Positions 25,310 through 39,010 of a DNA stretch of 64,000 nucleotides are shown here, piece by piece. The position numbers were made by a program, and so were the translations under genes. Origin of the DNA: Augochlora pura (lineage: Eukaryota; Arthropoda; Insecta; Hymenoptera; Halictidae); the NCBI RefSeq assembly GCF_028453695.1, contig NC_135773.1, positions 4,898,001 through 4,962,000 on the forward strand, written 5' to 3'. The notes below the pieces were generated by a model. It did not search any database and was not told where the DNA came from. It saw only the letters and a program-made list of their open reading frames with translations. How positions within the stretch are numbered: the first letter of the stretch is position 1; each line of letters starts with the position of its first letter.

Positions 25310-25541
25310 CCCTTTGCAGTCGGAGACATTTTAACTAGAAATCCAGAATCTTTTTCCAGGCTTATAATGCTTCCATTTGATACAACCTTGTGCATTTTAT
25401 AGGTTATGGCATTTTGCGAGTCGTGCTACAGTTGACAACTCCTGACAATTTGTTCGAATATATGTAAATTTGATAAAAATTATTTTGGAATGTGACATGA
25501 TTTTTAGCGGCGCCTTAGAATCGTCACTCGACCGCAAAGGG
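25310..25541. mobile_element. TTAA-type miniature element, copy 2 (inverted)
   Basis: Begins CCCTTTGCAGTCG and ends CGACCGCAAAGGG, inverted repeats with one mismatch over 13 bp. 232 bp, non-coding. Flanking TTAA is decayed (TTTT on the left, GTTATAA on the right). Confidence 0.75.
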
Positions 25542-25800
25542 TTATAAACGAGGTCTGTCCGCACTGTTTGTCAAGCATATTGCTTTATATTTGTCACGTG
25601 AAATTTCGTTGCTGGCAAAATATTTCTAGGTATATCTATATCCATTTATTTTTTAAAAATGGATTATATTTTTCATCGTTTACTTCGAACAATTTTTTGA
25701 GAGAAATAATGACATATTTTGACAAAGAGTAAACAAATTTTACATCCGCGTCTCACGGTAGCCTGCAAACAAATATTGTTAGCACAAAATATACTGTTAT

Positions 25801-26036
25801 TTAACAATTGCACCCTGAGGCGCTGGTTAAAATGACTACAGAATAATTTGAAATAATTCTTACACTACCAACGTTTGTACTTCATAAATTGTCAATAATT
25901 TCAATGCGACATACCTGCTGCAGGCGCTTCCATTTTTTTTCTCCGCACAAAATATCCTAAATTGAACGTTTAATTTCGGGATGCGACGAAATTTCGACGT
26001 ATTCAAATTAAAATTGCTCCGCGAGCAAAGGGTTAA
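25801..26036. mobile_element. TTAA-flanked miniature element, copy 3
   Basis: TTAA at 25801-25804 and 26033-26036, giving 236 bp. The right end GCGAGCAAAGGGTTAA matches the family. Interior AAAATGACTACAGAATAATT resembles AAAATGATTACAGAACGTTC of copy 1. The left end is diverged. Confidence 0.65.
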
Positions 26037-28190
26037 ATGAAGGATATCTATTATTCGTGACTCGTGAATGCATTAATAAGCGTAGTATTTCCGTGCTACA
26101 CTCGTGTTCGTTGTTCCGTGTAATTACTCGCCCAATATCGGTTTTCTCGACTGAAAATTCCCCTGTTTTTTAAACGAATATTTGTAACAATTAACTAAAA
26201 CGTTTGCTTTATTTTATACTGCCGCAATATGCTACGCTGCTTCGAACGAGAGAATTTAATCTTAATGTATGTATGTAATAAATTTGGAGAACTCTGAATT
26301 TATGTAAATAGAAAGATAATTATATCTTTGGTTAATTACGTACTATGTTATACAAAAATGTTTTATTAATTAAAATTTTTTAGCCGAGAAAATTAATTTT
26401 TGCACCATTGTATTGAATTTTCCTAATTTGATAAAGATCAGTATTATGTAACAATGTTGTAAGAATAAGTCGTATGATATCAGTTTTGATTTTATGAAAT
26501 GTTTGAGGTTATGTGGCGGCAGTGAAAGTGTTGAGAGAGAAACAGTATCACAAAGCTTTTCACTTTCAACTCTTGTTGTGTACTTGGGATCTGCGACAGC
26601 TAAGCGAAATTTTGTTCTAAAGCAAATAATTTATCACATTCTTTATGCTTCTTTTTTATGTTAAAAGTCAAGATATTATAATTGCAGAGATATGTCGCAC
26701 TCTATATGTATATTTATGTATATATATTCAACGCAATTTTTATTCGCTGTATTATAGTAAAACTAATAAACTAAAATGCTTCATAAGCGATTAAAACAAA
26801 AGGAAATCTACTGAAATATACCTTTCTCTATATTTCACATCTGCTATTATTTAACCGCCTCGCTAAGCAAAAATCAAATATCGCGGACAAGATTTTTCAA
26901 ATTGATTTCTGACCAGCTAAGGCCAAATCCGCCGGCGCGCGCCGGGCCAGGACCACGGCGTCCCGCAGCATCCCCTGGAAAAAGGTGGAGGCGCGGGCGC
27001 GGGCGCGATTCGTTCGGATTTCGCGCGGAATAAAATGGAAACCGCATTGTCGGAGACCGAGAAATCAATCCTCGGGAATTCTCTGCCGGAAGCTAATGGG
27101 AATCTAAAAATTGCCTCTCGACGAGCCGGGAACCGTCGGAAAAGCGTTGGAAAATTGAGCCGGTCCCCCCCCCCCCCCCCCGGGGGTGGGGGTGGGTTCC
27201 GCGAGAGCCGGAACGAAAAAAGAAAAAAGGGAAAAACGTTCCCGGCGGCGGCGGCGGAGTCGCCGCGGCGCGGTCAGCCTAGAAACCTATTTAAAAAGAA
27301 AACGAGCCTGCTCGCGAGGCTTGGTCCCGTTTCCGCGAGGCTCGCGCGCCGCCGTTCGGCCGCGGCACGCCGCGTAAGGGCGACACACCGCGCGGAGAAG
27401 CCTCGCGCGACGTTCTCGGAGCCCTCGTGGCGCGTGCACGGTTACGCGTCCGAGAGCGCCGCGCGCGGTATCGTTGAAATTTCGCCGGGCAAGTTTGCCC
27501 CGAAAGCGTGAAACTTCGTTACAGTCAATTGATGTTCGTGCGGCAAATGCGCATCCGCCGGGAAAAGGAGTTCGTGGAACTCTCCCCCGGTGGTGCACTG
27601 AACTCTCTCGCTCTTTCCCTCGCCCCGTCGCCGCCGCTCCCCCTCGCCCCCCTCCTGCTCCTCCTCTCCCTACCCCCGATTGTTCTGCAAAGCGTTGACG
27701 TATCTCCAAGTGGAAAAAGAGGGCCGCATCGGCCGGGGGTAACGCGGAGACCCGGGGGAGAGGAATGGCCTCATTTCGCACAGCTAGAACGGCGTGCGTC
27801 GGTCCTTCCCTCGTGGAGGTTTGATCCGCGCGCGCACCAGCCACCGCGCAACTAGAAATTTTCCCAACTATCTGGATGCAGCTCTCTCCGCGATGCCGGG
27901 GACCAGATATTCGCCGAACTAACCGCGCTTTTTGACGTCGCCGTGACACCGCGCCGGGGAAACATGGCCGGTGCTCCGCCGGGGAAGATGTTGCGACGAC
28001 GACGAGGGACGTCCGCGCCAACTCGGCACTCCGCAGGACAACCGGTGCCGCGAAACTGTCGCGGTATGGCTACGCGTGGAACAGAAACCGGAGACCGACC
28101 GTCGAATTTTTTCGGGCGAATTCCCTGTTTCAGAGAGCCTCCGGTCGCTGCTTTTTGGGAAGAATCGGCCATTTTCTATCTATAGGTGCA
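26037..28190. other. AT-rich then CpG-rich, no gene recognised
   Basis: 26.9-28.19 kb is CpG-dense with a 17-C run (27165-27181) running straight into a G-rich stretch. A 244-codon minus frame (27287-28021) is Arg/Ala-rich and contested in every phase. Confidence 0.65.
27165..27181 (+). repeat. homopolymer run of 17 C joined to a G-rich stretch
   Basis: C17 is followed immediately by GGGGGTGGGGGTGGG, so C-rich and G-rich arms abut and could fold back on each other. Confidence 0.9.
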
Positions 28191-28578
28191 AATATTATTA
28201 TTATTATATAATATGTTAGTATAAATTTTGAGAATTGAGAAATAATAATATAGTGAATAAAATATAAACTCAGAACATAATAAATAAAATATAAATATAA
28301 ATAAATAAATCATTTTTCTTAGTACTATGTTATTATGTTTCGAATTTTATATTATCCTATAGATGAGCGCTGCTTGCTGAACTGTTTAACCTATACACTG
28401 CCAACTATGAGGTAATTTGCGGTGACGCCCACCAGGATACGTCGGTTAAAGCTTCATTATTAACAAAAAAACAAAGGATTTATTCATTACGCTGCATCTA
28501 TTATTATATATTTATTTATATCAAAAGAGAAATGTAGAAGTCTAAAACAGATTGCTTTTAAATAAATTTGATTGTTTA

Positions 28579-28980
28579 TTAAGGCTAGAACTACCGAATG
28601 AGTCAAGATGACTGCGAAGAAAGAAAGAAATAAAAAAGAAATTTAAATAAAGTTAAAATATTCCACGCCTTTTCCAAGGAAAACATTTAAATATTGAATG
28701 TAATAACACAACGTTGATGATCCAAAATATTTCCAAGGGTTCGTCGATCTCCAAGCGACCCCTGCAGGTCCATCGACCCCGTTGGAAACCCCTGCGCTAA
28801 ACAGTCAATGTGGCCAACCTTTTGTTTCCCCCCAACAATGACGAAAGTTTAATAACTGATATTTTAACCAACCGGATTTATTTAACAATTTTACACAAAA
28901 ACGGCCACATATTCTTAACGAATGTGAAAGGAAAAATTCGAAATGGGTCATTTTGACCCCTCCAGCAATCTCGGTATTAA
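28579..28980. mobile_element. possible second TTAA-flanked element family
   Basis: TTAAGGCTAGAACTACCGAA followed by TGAGTCAAGATGAC on the left. On the right, GGGTCATTTTGACCCC and CTCGGTATTAA are partly its inverse. About 400 bp. The ends match only loosely, so this is tentative. Confidence 0.4.
28725..28795 (-). mobile_element. possible hAT-type terminal fragment
   Basis: On the minus strand it starts CAGGGGTTTCCAACGGGGTC and continues through GACCTGCAGGGGTCGC, the style of hAT-family termini (CAGGGGT..CCAA). The matching opposite end and an 8-bp target duplication were not found, so it is a fragment at best. Confidence 0.35.
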
Positions 28981-31900
28981 AATACATAAAAAAAAAAGAG
29001 ATGAAAAGGACGGTGCAACAATACGCAAGCTGTACACTACACGGGTGCACTACGAATCAAAAGTTTTCAGCCCGATGAAATGCCCATTTAGAGAAATTAA
29101 AAAACGATCTTGCTTTGTCGGAGACGATTTTAACATCATTTTTTTAAACGCAAGACTGTTTCGCAGATTTATGGTTTTCGTAGGAACATTCGCCTGCAAA
29201 GATGTAAAATGATTGAAATCTGTAAATGTTGTTAAAACGATCGAATAATTTCATCGAGTAAACAACGCATTACATAATATAGTTCGATGCGACGTACATA
29301 AATGTTTAACATTTCGCAGCGTCGGACGGTGGTCCAGTTTGGAGAATTCAGTGATAAGTTGTTATCATTTTTGAACCGTCGATGTTATTGCATTTTCACT
29401 AATTTTGCATTTTGCATTGATTTTCACTAAAAATAATTAAAAAGCAGTAATGATTGACTAGTGATAATGAAGTATTTTTTCGTATTAGTTAAACGATAAA
29501 TTTTGATAAATCTTCATTGCTAGTTACGATTTTGAAAAAATTGTTTATACGTAAATATGTAAACAAATTTTTTAATTATTAATTTAGTTTAAATATTATC
29601 CTTTGTCAAATATAGGGGATGTTTTCAATTTGTCACATATTAATCAATGTTACTTTTTTAATATTGTATTATTAGTTACGACTAAAAAAATATATGATTT
29701 CTTATTAAAACAAAGTATGATCTTTGTAATATAAAAAGACAGAGCGCGAAATATGGAACACAAGGACCAGGACATCTCAAAGAATGTGAGTTTCGTCAGG
29801 TAAAATATTCTACCCTCAAAGCGCTCAACTTCACATATTTACAGTAATTAAAATATTACTTCAATTTCATTAATTTTCTTACTTCTGCGATCCATACACC
29901 TTTTTATACCAATACAAATTGAACAATCACCAATTTGGTAAGCTTGACATTTTCATTAAAAGCCAACGAATTCTTCAAACTGCGCTGCGCAACGACCGAT
30001 ACAAAACAACGCGACGAAAACCGTCAGAGCTCGTCGAAAGCCGCGAACGGTTGCACCGAGCGAAAAAGTACAACATTTAATCAATGCGCCGTCAAATTAA
30101 GAAGGGCTCTTTTCGGCCGACCCGTCCCGCATTAAAATTCGACGGGACACGCGCGCATCCGGCGGCTTTCCAGCCGGAAAAGCCGTCCGCTACCCGGCGC
30201 AGCAGCCCCCTCGCGACGCGGAATTCCTCCGATTCTGACGAAATTATTGATCAGGCCGTTTGCGAAAAAGAGAAGTGTAATGCGACCACGGTGTGTGGCG
30301 GAGTAATGTCGAGTGCGTCGCGGTTCAATTGAATTAATTACGATGGAACGTACGGTTTAAAAATAACGAGCAACGCGCCGCCACGGCGAGAAATCAATAC
30401 GCGGTAACGGCGCGCCGGAGACGCGTGGAGTATTAATAATTCATGTATAAATAATACGTGTTCCTAAAAAGAATTCCTTTGAATACGGTGGAGGGGAACC
30501 GAGCTCGATTTCGACGCCGAAACGGACCATTCCCCGATATATGTATAGATATATATATATATATAATTTCGTGCCAGCGAACTGAGAGCTTCACGCTCCT
30601 TGATCCAAAACCAAATTTATAATCGCACGAGCACTCCGATAAATGTCAAACGTCCACGCCGGGTAAATAACGCGATACGAGGCTAATTACCGTAAGCGGT
30701 CGAACATGTAAATACGAATAGCGATTGCTAGCTCATTTCCATCGCGGTTAACAATGAGAAATAATATTGTTGTCATCGATATTTTTCTTGCTGTACGAAA
30801 TATAGATAAAAGCAAAAAAAGTTCCACGTTTCAGCAATTTGGATATATTTGTTCGATATTATTATATTATTGTCATATTATTGCTATATTATTATTATAT
30901 TATTACTATATTATTATTATTATATTATTATACTATTATTATTATATTATTATAATATTATTGTAATGCTGTATTCTTATTATATTATAAATATTATTGA
31001 TAATAACAGCGCCATTCTTGACGAACGCATGAAACTACTTTGAAGTCATGATTTTTCTCTCCCCCATTCCGATTATAATAAATAAACGACACGAAACTAA
31101 TTAGACTGGTTTTATAATTTTTTAATTACATTATACTATGTTTCTAGCAGCTAATAATAGCAATAATAATAAGCGTTCAGGCGTTAGATGCACTCTAATT
31201 GTATCATCATTATGAAGAACTTAATTTTACTTTCGAGCTCTGTAAAATATTTATTGGTTATAGTAATCGATGAAAGCATACGCTCTAAACTACAATCTAA
31301 AAGCAAGCGACTGAAAGAAGGAGCAAATAGGAAATGGGAAAAATAGATTAGAAGTTCCGTTTCGGAAAGAATCGTGCTCGAAGGGTCGACGAACGCGGCG
31401 CTTTTAAACAGAAATGGCTAGCATGTCTGCCCACTGTTGACTGTTTCTACTTGCGGCAAAGACTGACATTGATACGGTATTATTAACGCGTATTAATTTT
31501 AGTATTTCTGGTCGCATTGATTTACGTCGCATTATTGTCAATAACAAATACTGTAATATTGCTATTAACATATAAAAGTACGAATAAAAATATTTAATAA
31601 AAATACAAATAAAAATTCGTTAATTTTCTAAAAGTAATGTTTTTTTTACAGAAGTTTGTATAAAAATGTTGCTACTATAACTAGTCATTTATTGCTACGT
31701 TAAATGCATCGTTCGCGCGCGACCGTTCTCGCCGGAAAATTTATTTTCACGCGTGCGTCCGCCGATAAAGTCTTTTTATTGCTTGTCCACCAGAACCATT
31801 ATGAATTTTGATCGAAAACGCTCTGCACCCTCGCGCGTACCCGTCGGTCTGACTATCCAAGTAATTTTGACGCGTGCGAACACATTGTTATGAACTAATG

Positions 31901-32540
31901 AGTTCTTTACTTCGTTAATGGACAAAGTATCGAATATAATCCAGTTCATTATCATACACGTTATTGGATTCGCCGAATCAGAAGTGCACGCGCAGCTCTA
32001 GCCGGTTATTAAAATCGGTATCGCAGTACCTAATTAAAAACAACGCGTTCAACGTTTTCCACCGTGTTTGACTCGATTTTTCTTCTGCGCGAAACTTTTG
32101 ATGGGATTTAACGTACACGAAATAGTGGTTTAAAAATCGACCAACGAGCGAGAAACGTAGCTTTAAATAATTATAAATAAATCCTTTTGGGAAAGGTTCC
32201 CAAATTATTTGTTACAGTTTTGTAATTTTCGTGTCAACCCCTTTTGGTACATATATACATATTTTTAAGCGTATATGTGAAGATAAATAAGATTTGTTAA
32301 TAATTTATGAAAATCAGTGTATTATTTTCGAATCACTGAAATGATTACAGATATGCAATGTCTATTTTATTTATATATATAACGTTTAACGTCGCACCAA
32401 CTGCTTTATTATTAGTGACAAAGACAAGTTTTCTAAAATTAGTTAAAAAATTCAGACTTCCTTAATAAACTTTAGTATACTTTGTATTTCATATTTGTCC
32501 ACATTGCGTCGCATTTTAAAATAATTGCAGCCGCTGCACC
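28981..32540. other. mostly AT-rich, no gene recognised
   Basis: Contains low-complexity TATTAT DNA (30856-30990) and an AT run (30536-30566). CpG-richer at 29.95-30.75 kb. No supported coding sequence. Confidence 0.65.
30856..30990 (+). repeat. TAT/ATT trinucleotide-rich microsatellite
   Basis: Imperfect ATTATT/TATTAT repeats over about 135 bp, giving Ile/Tyr-only open frames that are not genes. Confidence 0.9.
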
Positions 32541-33272
32541 GAATTTCGATTATACACAAATTCCGGCGACTTAGCGACGAGTCGATAAAGCAGACGTGAT
32601 AAGCGAACGATAAACAAAAGCATCCGCCCAGGGTGCAGCTTTCCCGTGTCCAGGATGGTCTCCGCCGTCGAGACAAATAAATAAATGTAATGTTCGTTTT
32701 TTTTTCCTCTTCCAGGGTGCCGCTCCCCAAGGCCATTCGAGTGGGCGAGGGTGAATATCGAGAGACGCCACGGCGAGCCTGGAAAAAGGGAGGAGACCCA
32801 TCGAACCCAACCCCCGCCGTCTCTTGCGGCATCCCTCTGCATATCTTTCTTCCCGGTGGCTCGTAATATTCCGTGGCGGCTGACACGTACAATGTCTCGC
32901 AGACGGCGCTGGCATAATGTCCCGCGCCGGTACCGCGATAGTGATCCACCCCTCTCGAGGTGGTGAACGCCGCCGCGGCCGTACGACGGCTCGTTAAAAA
33001 GTCCGCGTCGTAGCCCGTGAACCGAGCGCGCGGAATGCACCGAGCCGCGGCTGCACTTACTTACCCGCGCGTCGTTGCGCCCCTCGTCGCGGCCGTCCTC
33101 CTTTCTCTCAGCTGACTTTGCCCAGCGCCGCGCGAAGGGACCGAAATTATTAGCCGCCGCGGATGCTGAACGTACCCGGTAATCCGCGTAACGCGCAACG
33201 GCGTACCCCTTTGACTGCGGCCTCTCTCGGCTCTCCCAGCCCCGTAACTCAGTCGCGTCATCGCCGCAAATG

Positions 33273-33317
<45 letters not shown>

Positions 33318-36110
33318 TCCCATCGAAAGCACTTTCATACATATATTATATTCGGCGTGCTAGCAGAAAAGACGTCGCGACGCCCTTTGCAACCGAGACG
33401 TTGCGCGACGTGCGCTACGGTATTTGTCGAACGCCGATTGAAAAAGTCTTGCGCGAAGTAAGGAGATTTTTGAAATGATGGGTGACGGTGTTTTGATATG
33501 GTTTGTTGAAAGGAAAGGGTTTTGACGATGCCGTGTCGATGGTAATTCTTATATTTTTATTGAATGCGTTAAATAAGTAGTTTGTGACAAATTTATTAAT
33601 ATATTGTACATGTACATAATCTTGATATTACCTTGACATATATGTATATAGTAAAATAGAATGGTATAGTAGAGTGGTAACCGTGTTTTACAATAATAAT
33701 TATAGAAATGATAATTATGAGAAAATAATGTTCGAAGGTAGCATTCTTGAAATCACCACGTTTCATAACAAAAATATTATATCACTGATAATATTTATAT
33801 ATATCTGAGAAGACATTTAATTATTATCACCGTCCCAAAAAATTATAATTATAATAAATTATAATAATAATTGTAATCACAGCGTATTTCTGAGAAATGA
33901 AGATTGTCTTAAAATTAGAGGTTGAAAATTATACTCGCTAATTAAAAAATTATATATCGCTAAATTCGTGATAAAAATTCTGGAAAGGATTGTCTTTAAA
34001 TTAATAAAGTATACTAAAGGCGAATGTTAGAAATGTTATGGTTGTTTCGTCGACTCTTAATTTTCCCATTGAGCCTTAAGTTGTCAACGACGTATTGAAT
34101 GGCGTTAGTATCGTGAGTATTGGATTCATTGAAGAACGGGTGCACGATGTAGTATCGGTTTCCTCTTCGGTTATCAGTATCATGTGTCTTCGATTCTACG
34201 TAACAGTACATACTCCTATTATACTGATCTGAAATGATCTCTGTCACTGTTCTCTTTAATGATACCAGAAAATATCTGAAAGAAGAACAATGCTTACTAC
34301 AGAAGTTATTACTTAGCTGGAGATTCAATTCTCAAAATCACATTTTCCAGCACTTTAGTTTATTTTTTCTATTTTTGCCTGGGCAACAAATTTTTGCTAA
34401 CTATATTGCCTAATATTTACCAATTACCTTATACAATATAATATAATAATAATATATTATTATAATCTTTACATATTATTATATTATATAATAATATTGC
34501 AGTATTAGATTTAATATATTTCTATTATAATACAGTAATAATATAATATGATATGATTAATTACAATATAATTAAAATGTAATTTTAATGTAACAATAAT
34601 GTAATAATATATTTGTTTTATACTAAAATGAATTATATTAAATTTATATTAAAATTACATTATAGGTACTTCACATCGTCGAAGGGGTATTTCTGCAATA
34701 TCGTGTTGCAATTTCCATTTCCCTCGGTTGCAACACGTGCCCGCCAGTAAATGCGCATCATTTTATAAAAAGCCGGACACCGGCCTTGAAGTTTGCGGAA
34801 AATATGACCGTGAACAAAAAAGCCCGTGGCCTGTACTTTCGTTTCAAGTGATAGATGACTCACCCCGTGCACGCAGCGCAAAACTTTGCGATAATTTCGC
34901 GCGGGGATGGCGGGGATGGCGGGGAACTTCGAAAGAAAGCGTTCGGAGAAAATTTAGCATTTGCTCGTGTTTTATGGATAACGCGGAGCGTAATCCATCG
35001 TTCGTAATCGAACGGTGCTCTACGGTTAAACGAGTCCCCGCGGGCAAACTCCGCCATTATCTTTCATTTGTCTCGCAAAAACGACGGCTTCGTTTTTTTA
35101 TCGGTTCGGGTTACGGCGACCGAAATCGTTGTATTTACCGTCGGCCTGACATTATTGTCGTATATTCTGAAAAAAATAAGAGAGAGAGAGAGAGAGCGAC
35201 TGCGTGGTCATTTGGTATCAGGGACACGTGGAGACGCGGTGGAAACATCGCGACCGTTTCCCCAGGTCGCGGCGCCGCGCGCCGGTTGACGGGATTTTGC
35301 TAAGCGGCGCGCGGCGCTCTATAAGAGGAATCGTTTCGCTAAAATAACACGTCGTCAAGAATTCATGAGTCCTGGAGGCACTGAAAATAGCGGGATCGCG
35401 TATTAGCGCCGGCATCGAGCGATCGATCTAGCCGCCACGATTCCCTGAATATTTCAAGATCAGCATTTTCAATAAGCAATTTTCCTTCCCTCCACGTCGT
35501 AATTCCACTTCAAGTTCTAGGAAATTTCGTGGACGCCGCGTCGGAGGGTGAATGAACAACGAGCCCGCGCCGCGGCCGACCGATGGGAAAGGATTATAGT
35601 AATCGACGCGCGCGGGCCGCGTCGCGAAAGAGTATCGAAACCTCCCCCCCACCTTCGAATCTGTCGCGGCGACAGCCGATCCGTTTTAAGAATACCTCTT
35701 TCCGAAAGCAGAAACGGGGGGGACGCGACAGTAATTAGCGGGGAAATTGAATTTCGCTCATTAGGCGGCCCCATCGGCGGAGACTCCGATCGCTAAGAGT
35801 TTGTTTCGAAATTCCCATCGAGTGGCTGCACTCGTAAAAACAGATCGGCTCGTCGTCTCCGCGTCGAGTGCTTCCCTCGAATTCAATGCTTACAATGGCT
35901 AAAGGGTTTGAAACACGCGCTTCGATTGCCACGGATCAATTATCATTTCGCTATTCAAATCCGCCATTCACGGGCATTAATTTCTCATAACCATAAATGA
36001 ACACTCCGATAGCTACGCAAATCCAGATCGCTCTACCATTAAGACGAAATGTTTGTTAACAAATACGCGTTGTTGAACGATTTTCTTCCCAGCTGTGTTA
36101 AGCGAATTCG
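32541..36110. other. no gene recognised; alternating CpG-rich and AT-rich DNA
   Basis: CpG-rich at 32.55-33.46 and 34.7-36.0 kb, AT-rich with TAATAT repeats at 33.5-34.7 kb. A TC tract (33275-33306) passes directly into a CG tract (33306-33317), and there is an AG tract at 35179-35196. Open frames (for example 34728-35303 plus) are unsupported. Confidence 0.65.
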
Positions 36111-36424
36111 GTGGTTCATCGAATATCCGAGCTTGGAGGTTATGTCTTCGTTTTGAACAATTCGAGCATTTGTGCCGACGCGATGAATCAAGTTCGGCGA
36201 TATTTTGTGCGCAGCTTTTTCTTCCGTGGTCCGTTTAAGTTGGAAGTTTTATACTTCGGAGAAATGTTATATAAAATACTTCGTTATATAAACTACTTCT
36301 ATATACTTTGTTTCGAAGTACATATATATCAATAGAAAACTTTTATAGCATTTATACTGTAAACCACAAAACGGTGAACCTATCTTATAAAATAGAACTG
36401 ACTATACTTAGGGTTATTTATCAT

Positions 36425-36670
36425 TTAACCCTTTGCAGTATAATAACGTGTCAGACTCGTGGTGAAGATTTTATGCAAGCTCTACTAATTATGAATATTA
36501 TTAATTTACATCGAAATAAAAATAAATTCTTCTGTTATCAAAGTGTAGAAACAAAGCTAAATAAAAGCAAGACAGGAAACAAAAATTGTCTGGTCCTATT
36601 AGGAAAATTATCAAGTATGAATAAGTGCTAATCGTCACAGCGTGAAAGGAGCGATAGTGTAAGGGGTTAA
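36425..36670. mobile_element. TTAA-flanked miniature element, copy 4
   Basis: TTAACCCTTTGCAGTATA at the left, with GCGATAGTGTAAGGGGTTAA at the right as its imperfect inverse. 246 bp with exact TTAA at both ends. The interior differs from copies 1-3, suggesting a related subfamily. Confidence 0.7.
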
Positions 36671-38480
36671 TATATCATTTTCTTTTTATTTATCTCCAAC
36701 ACATTCTTTACGATATTCTGTATACATTAGTAGCTCCATACGCCTGACGATTGAAATTATTCCTCAGAAACTCGGCCTTCGAGTACCCACGGACCCCGAG
36801 TTCGCCATACAACTGTTAACAAGACGTGCCGTATAACTTTTTAAACGCCAGCAGACAGTCATCGCTTCGTCGTAGAAACAACAATTTCAGATTCTATATT
36901 CGTCGCCGTGGCGCACAGCGGAGGATGAAATTAATTCACGGTGTACGATTCCGTGTGCCACCGGTTTCGTTAACTTTCGGCGCTATATGCCGCATCGTTC
37001 ACGAAACGTAAACTACCCTATCCCCCCGTCGTGCACGGTGTTGTCTACCCGGTGCTCGGGCGAGCCTCGCGCAACGGGCCCTCAGATTCTCGTTGCATCC
37101 GGCGATACGCTCGATCCTCTATCGGCATCAATGATTAACCAGAATAAAATCCGCGAATGTGACGAGCTCCCAGGTTACTCGGCAGGGTGGCGGTGTAGGA
37201 GGCGGTGGAGGTGTACGAGGTGGTCGGCCGGGTGGGTGAGTGGGTGGCGAGGGGAGGGGAGGGGGGGGGGTGAGGGTTGCCAACGGTGCAACGAATGGAG
37301 ATCGATTCTGAGTCTGGGTCAGGCGAGGGCGTTCACCCCCCGGTGCAGCCCGGGAGACACGGAACCCAGGGTCGTAGCTAGGGTATCACAGGAGGGGTAC
37401 TGTGCGCGCGGGGGAGAGGGTGGCGGCGGAGCGGGAGCGGGGTGGGGGGGGGGGGGGGGGGGGGGGGGGACAGGGTGGGTCGCACGGGACACTCCCTTCT
37501 GGTGAGTGCAACGTACGCTTCTCTGTCCGAAATCGTAGGCGATGCGATCCTCCGGGTGGCTCGGTCCGGCTACGCGCGAGCCAAACTAGAGGGTTGGGAT
37601 TCGCGGCGCGAATTTACCGTGGAATCACCGTCGACCGGTTAGATTTTCCGAGCGATTGAAGCGTTTCGACGACGGTGCGGGCGGCGGTCACCCCGGCAAA
37701 CAGCCGCGAGGCGTTTAAGATGCATTCCGGATTTTACGGAACACACCGGGAACCGCGAGGATTGGTGATCCCCGGGGAGAGTCGCGGGGCAACCGCGTCT
37801 CTCTCCTGGCCGTTCTCCCGTTCGCAAGGACCGTCCGAGAACTCGTGCACCGCCGAATTAAATATTAAACCGCGTGCGTCCCACGTTCGGCTTTTTTTCC
37901 GACTTCGGCCCTTGACGTCAGAGCGACGCGATGGGAGAAAATCAATGGTTTTGGACAAATAAGATGAATGTGACTGTTGTGAAACATTGTCCTATTGTGA
38001 GTCATCCTTGAAAGGGTGGTACGGATGATACGATAAAAAATAAATGGATCGCCTGGACGGGGATGTAAAAATTTTATCTGTATTTTTTATCATTGTTCTC
38101 TCTAGATATATTCGTAGGAATATTGTTATACGCAATGTAATTGGGAGAAAGATTAAAAATGTTCGTTATATAAAATAAAACGATATATCCAATCCTGGCG
38201 AAAAGATCGAGCCAAGATCTGCGACATCGATGTTACATATTGTTGCAAACGGCTGAAACAATATTCTCACTGTTTAAAACTAGCTCTGATTTATATGTAC
38301 CTATATGAAAATCATTATAACAATGTAAACATTAAGATTTAATCGCATCGTTATATTCCCAATTTTTTAACTTTATTTTAAAGGGCATAGCCGATTAAGA
38401 TGGTCAAAACTGTCCTTAGAGGTTTTCAATGAGTCATACACCGTTCGATAGCTGTCCAATGAAAACTCATCTGTGCATAA
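36671..38480. other. CpG-rich with G run, no gene recognised
   Basis: 36.8-37.97 kb is CpG-rich and contains a 26-G run (37444-37469), the longest homopolymer in the window. AT-rich after 37.97 kb. Confidence 0.65.
37444..37469 (+). repeat. homopolymer run of 26 G
   Basis: Uninterrupted G26 in a Gly-coding shadow frame. Confidence 0.9.
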
Positions 38481-38628
38481 TTTTAACCCTGTAACTTGTC
38501 CGTGAGGGTAGTTGCAGGGTAAATTAGATTTCGCGGTTTTCCGGCATTTTTCTACCTATAGCGGCTTTCTAAAATTTTGAAAAAAATATGGCTTATTTTG
38601 GACATTAAGCCGCATGTTATAGAACTTT

Positions 38629-38830
38629 TTCAGATTTTTCAGTTGCAAGCTGTGATTATCAAAAATGAAAAACACCCAAAAAAACGGAAAATTGATGATT
38701 TCTCACTTTTATATTATATTCAACACTTTTATATCAATTCCCTGATAAGGTACTATCACGGCTCGTGTACTCAATTTTTCTCAGATTTTTTGCTAACCTG
38801 CAACATTGTCAAAAAAAATGAAAACCCAAT
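38629..38830 (+). repeat. imperfect tandem repeat in an AT-rich segment
   Basis: TTTTTCAGATTTTTCAGTTG..ATCAAAAATGAAAAACACCC resembles TTTTTCTCAGATTTTTTGCT..GTCAAAAAAAATGAAAACCC about 145 bp later. It lies between the ACCCTGTAACT/AGTTGCAGGGT inverted repeat (38486-38520) and the tRNA-like sequence at 39.0 kb. Confidence 0.5.
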
Positions 38831-39010
38831 GTGTCGATGTTTTTTGCTGTCAGAATGAAGCTACTACTTTCTAGTTTACCGCGAGTGTGGATTAAGTAAT
38901 TTTAAACGTTATTGCATCGAAATAAATAATTTTTTAACCCTGAAAATGCGAATTAAGCGAGCAAAAAAATTGTAACGAGCGAAATGTATGCCGAAATGTT
39001 TCCGCTAATT

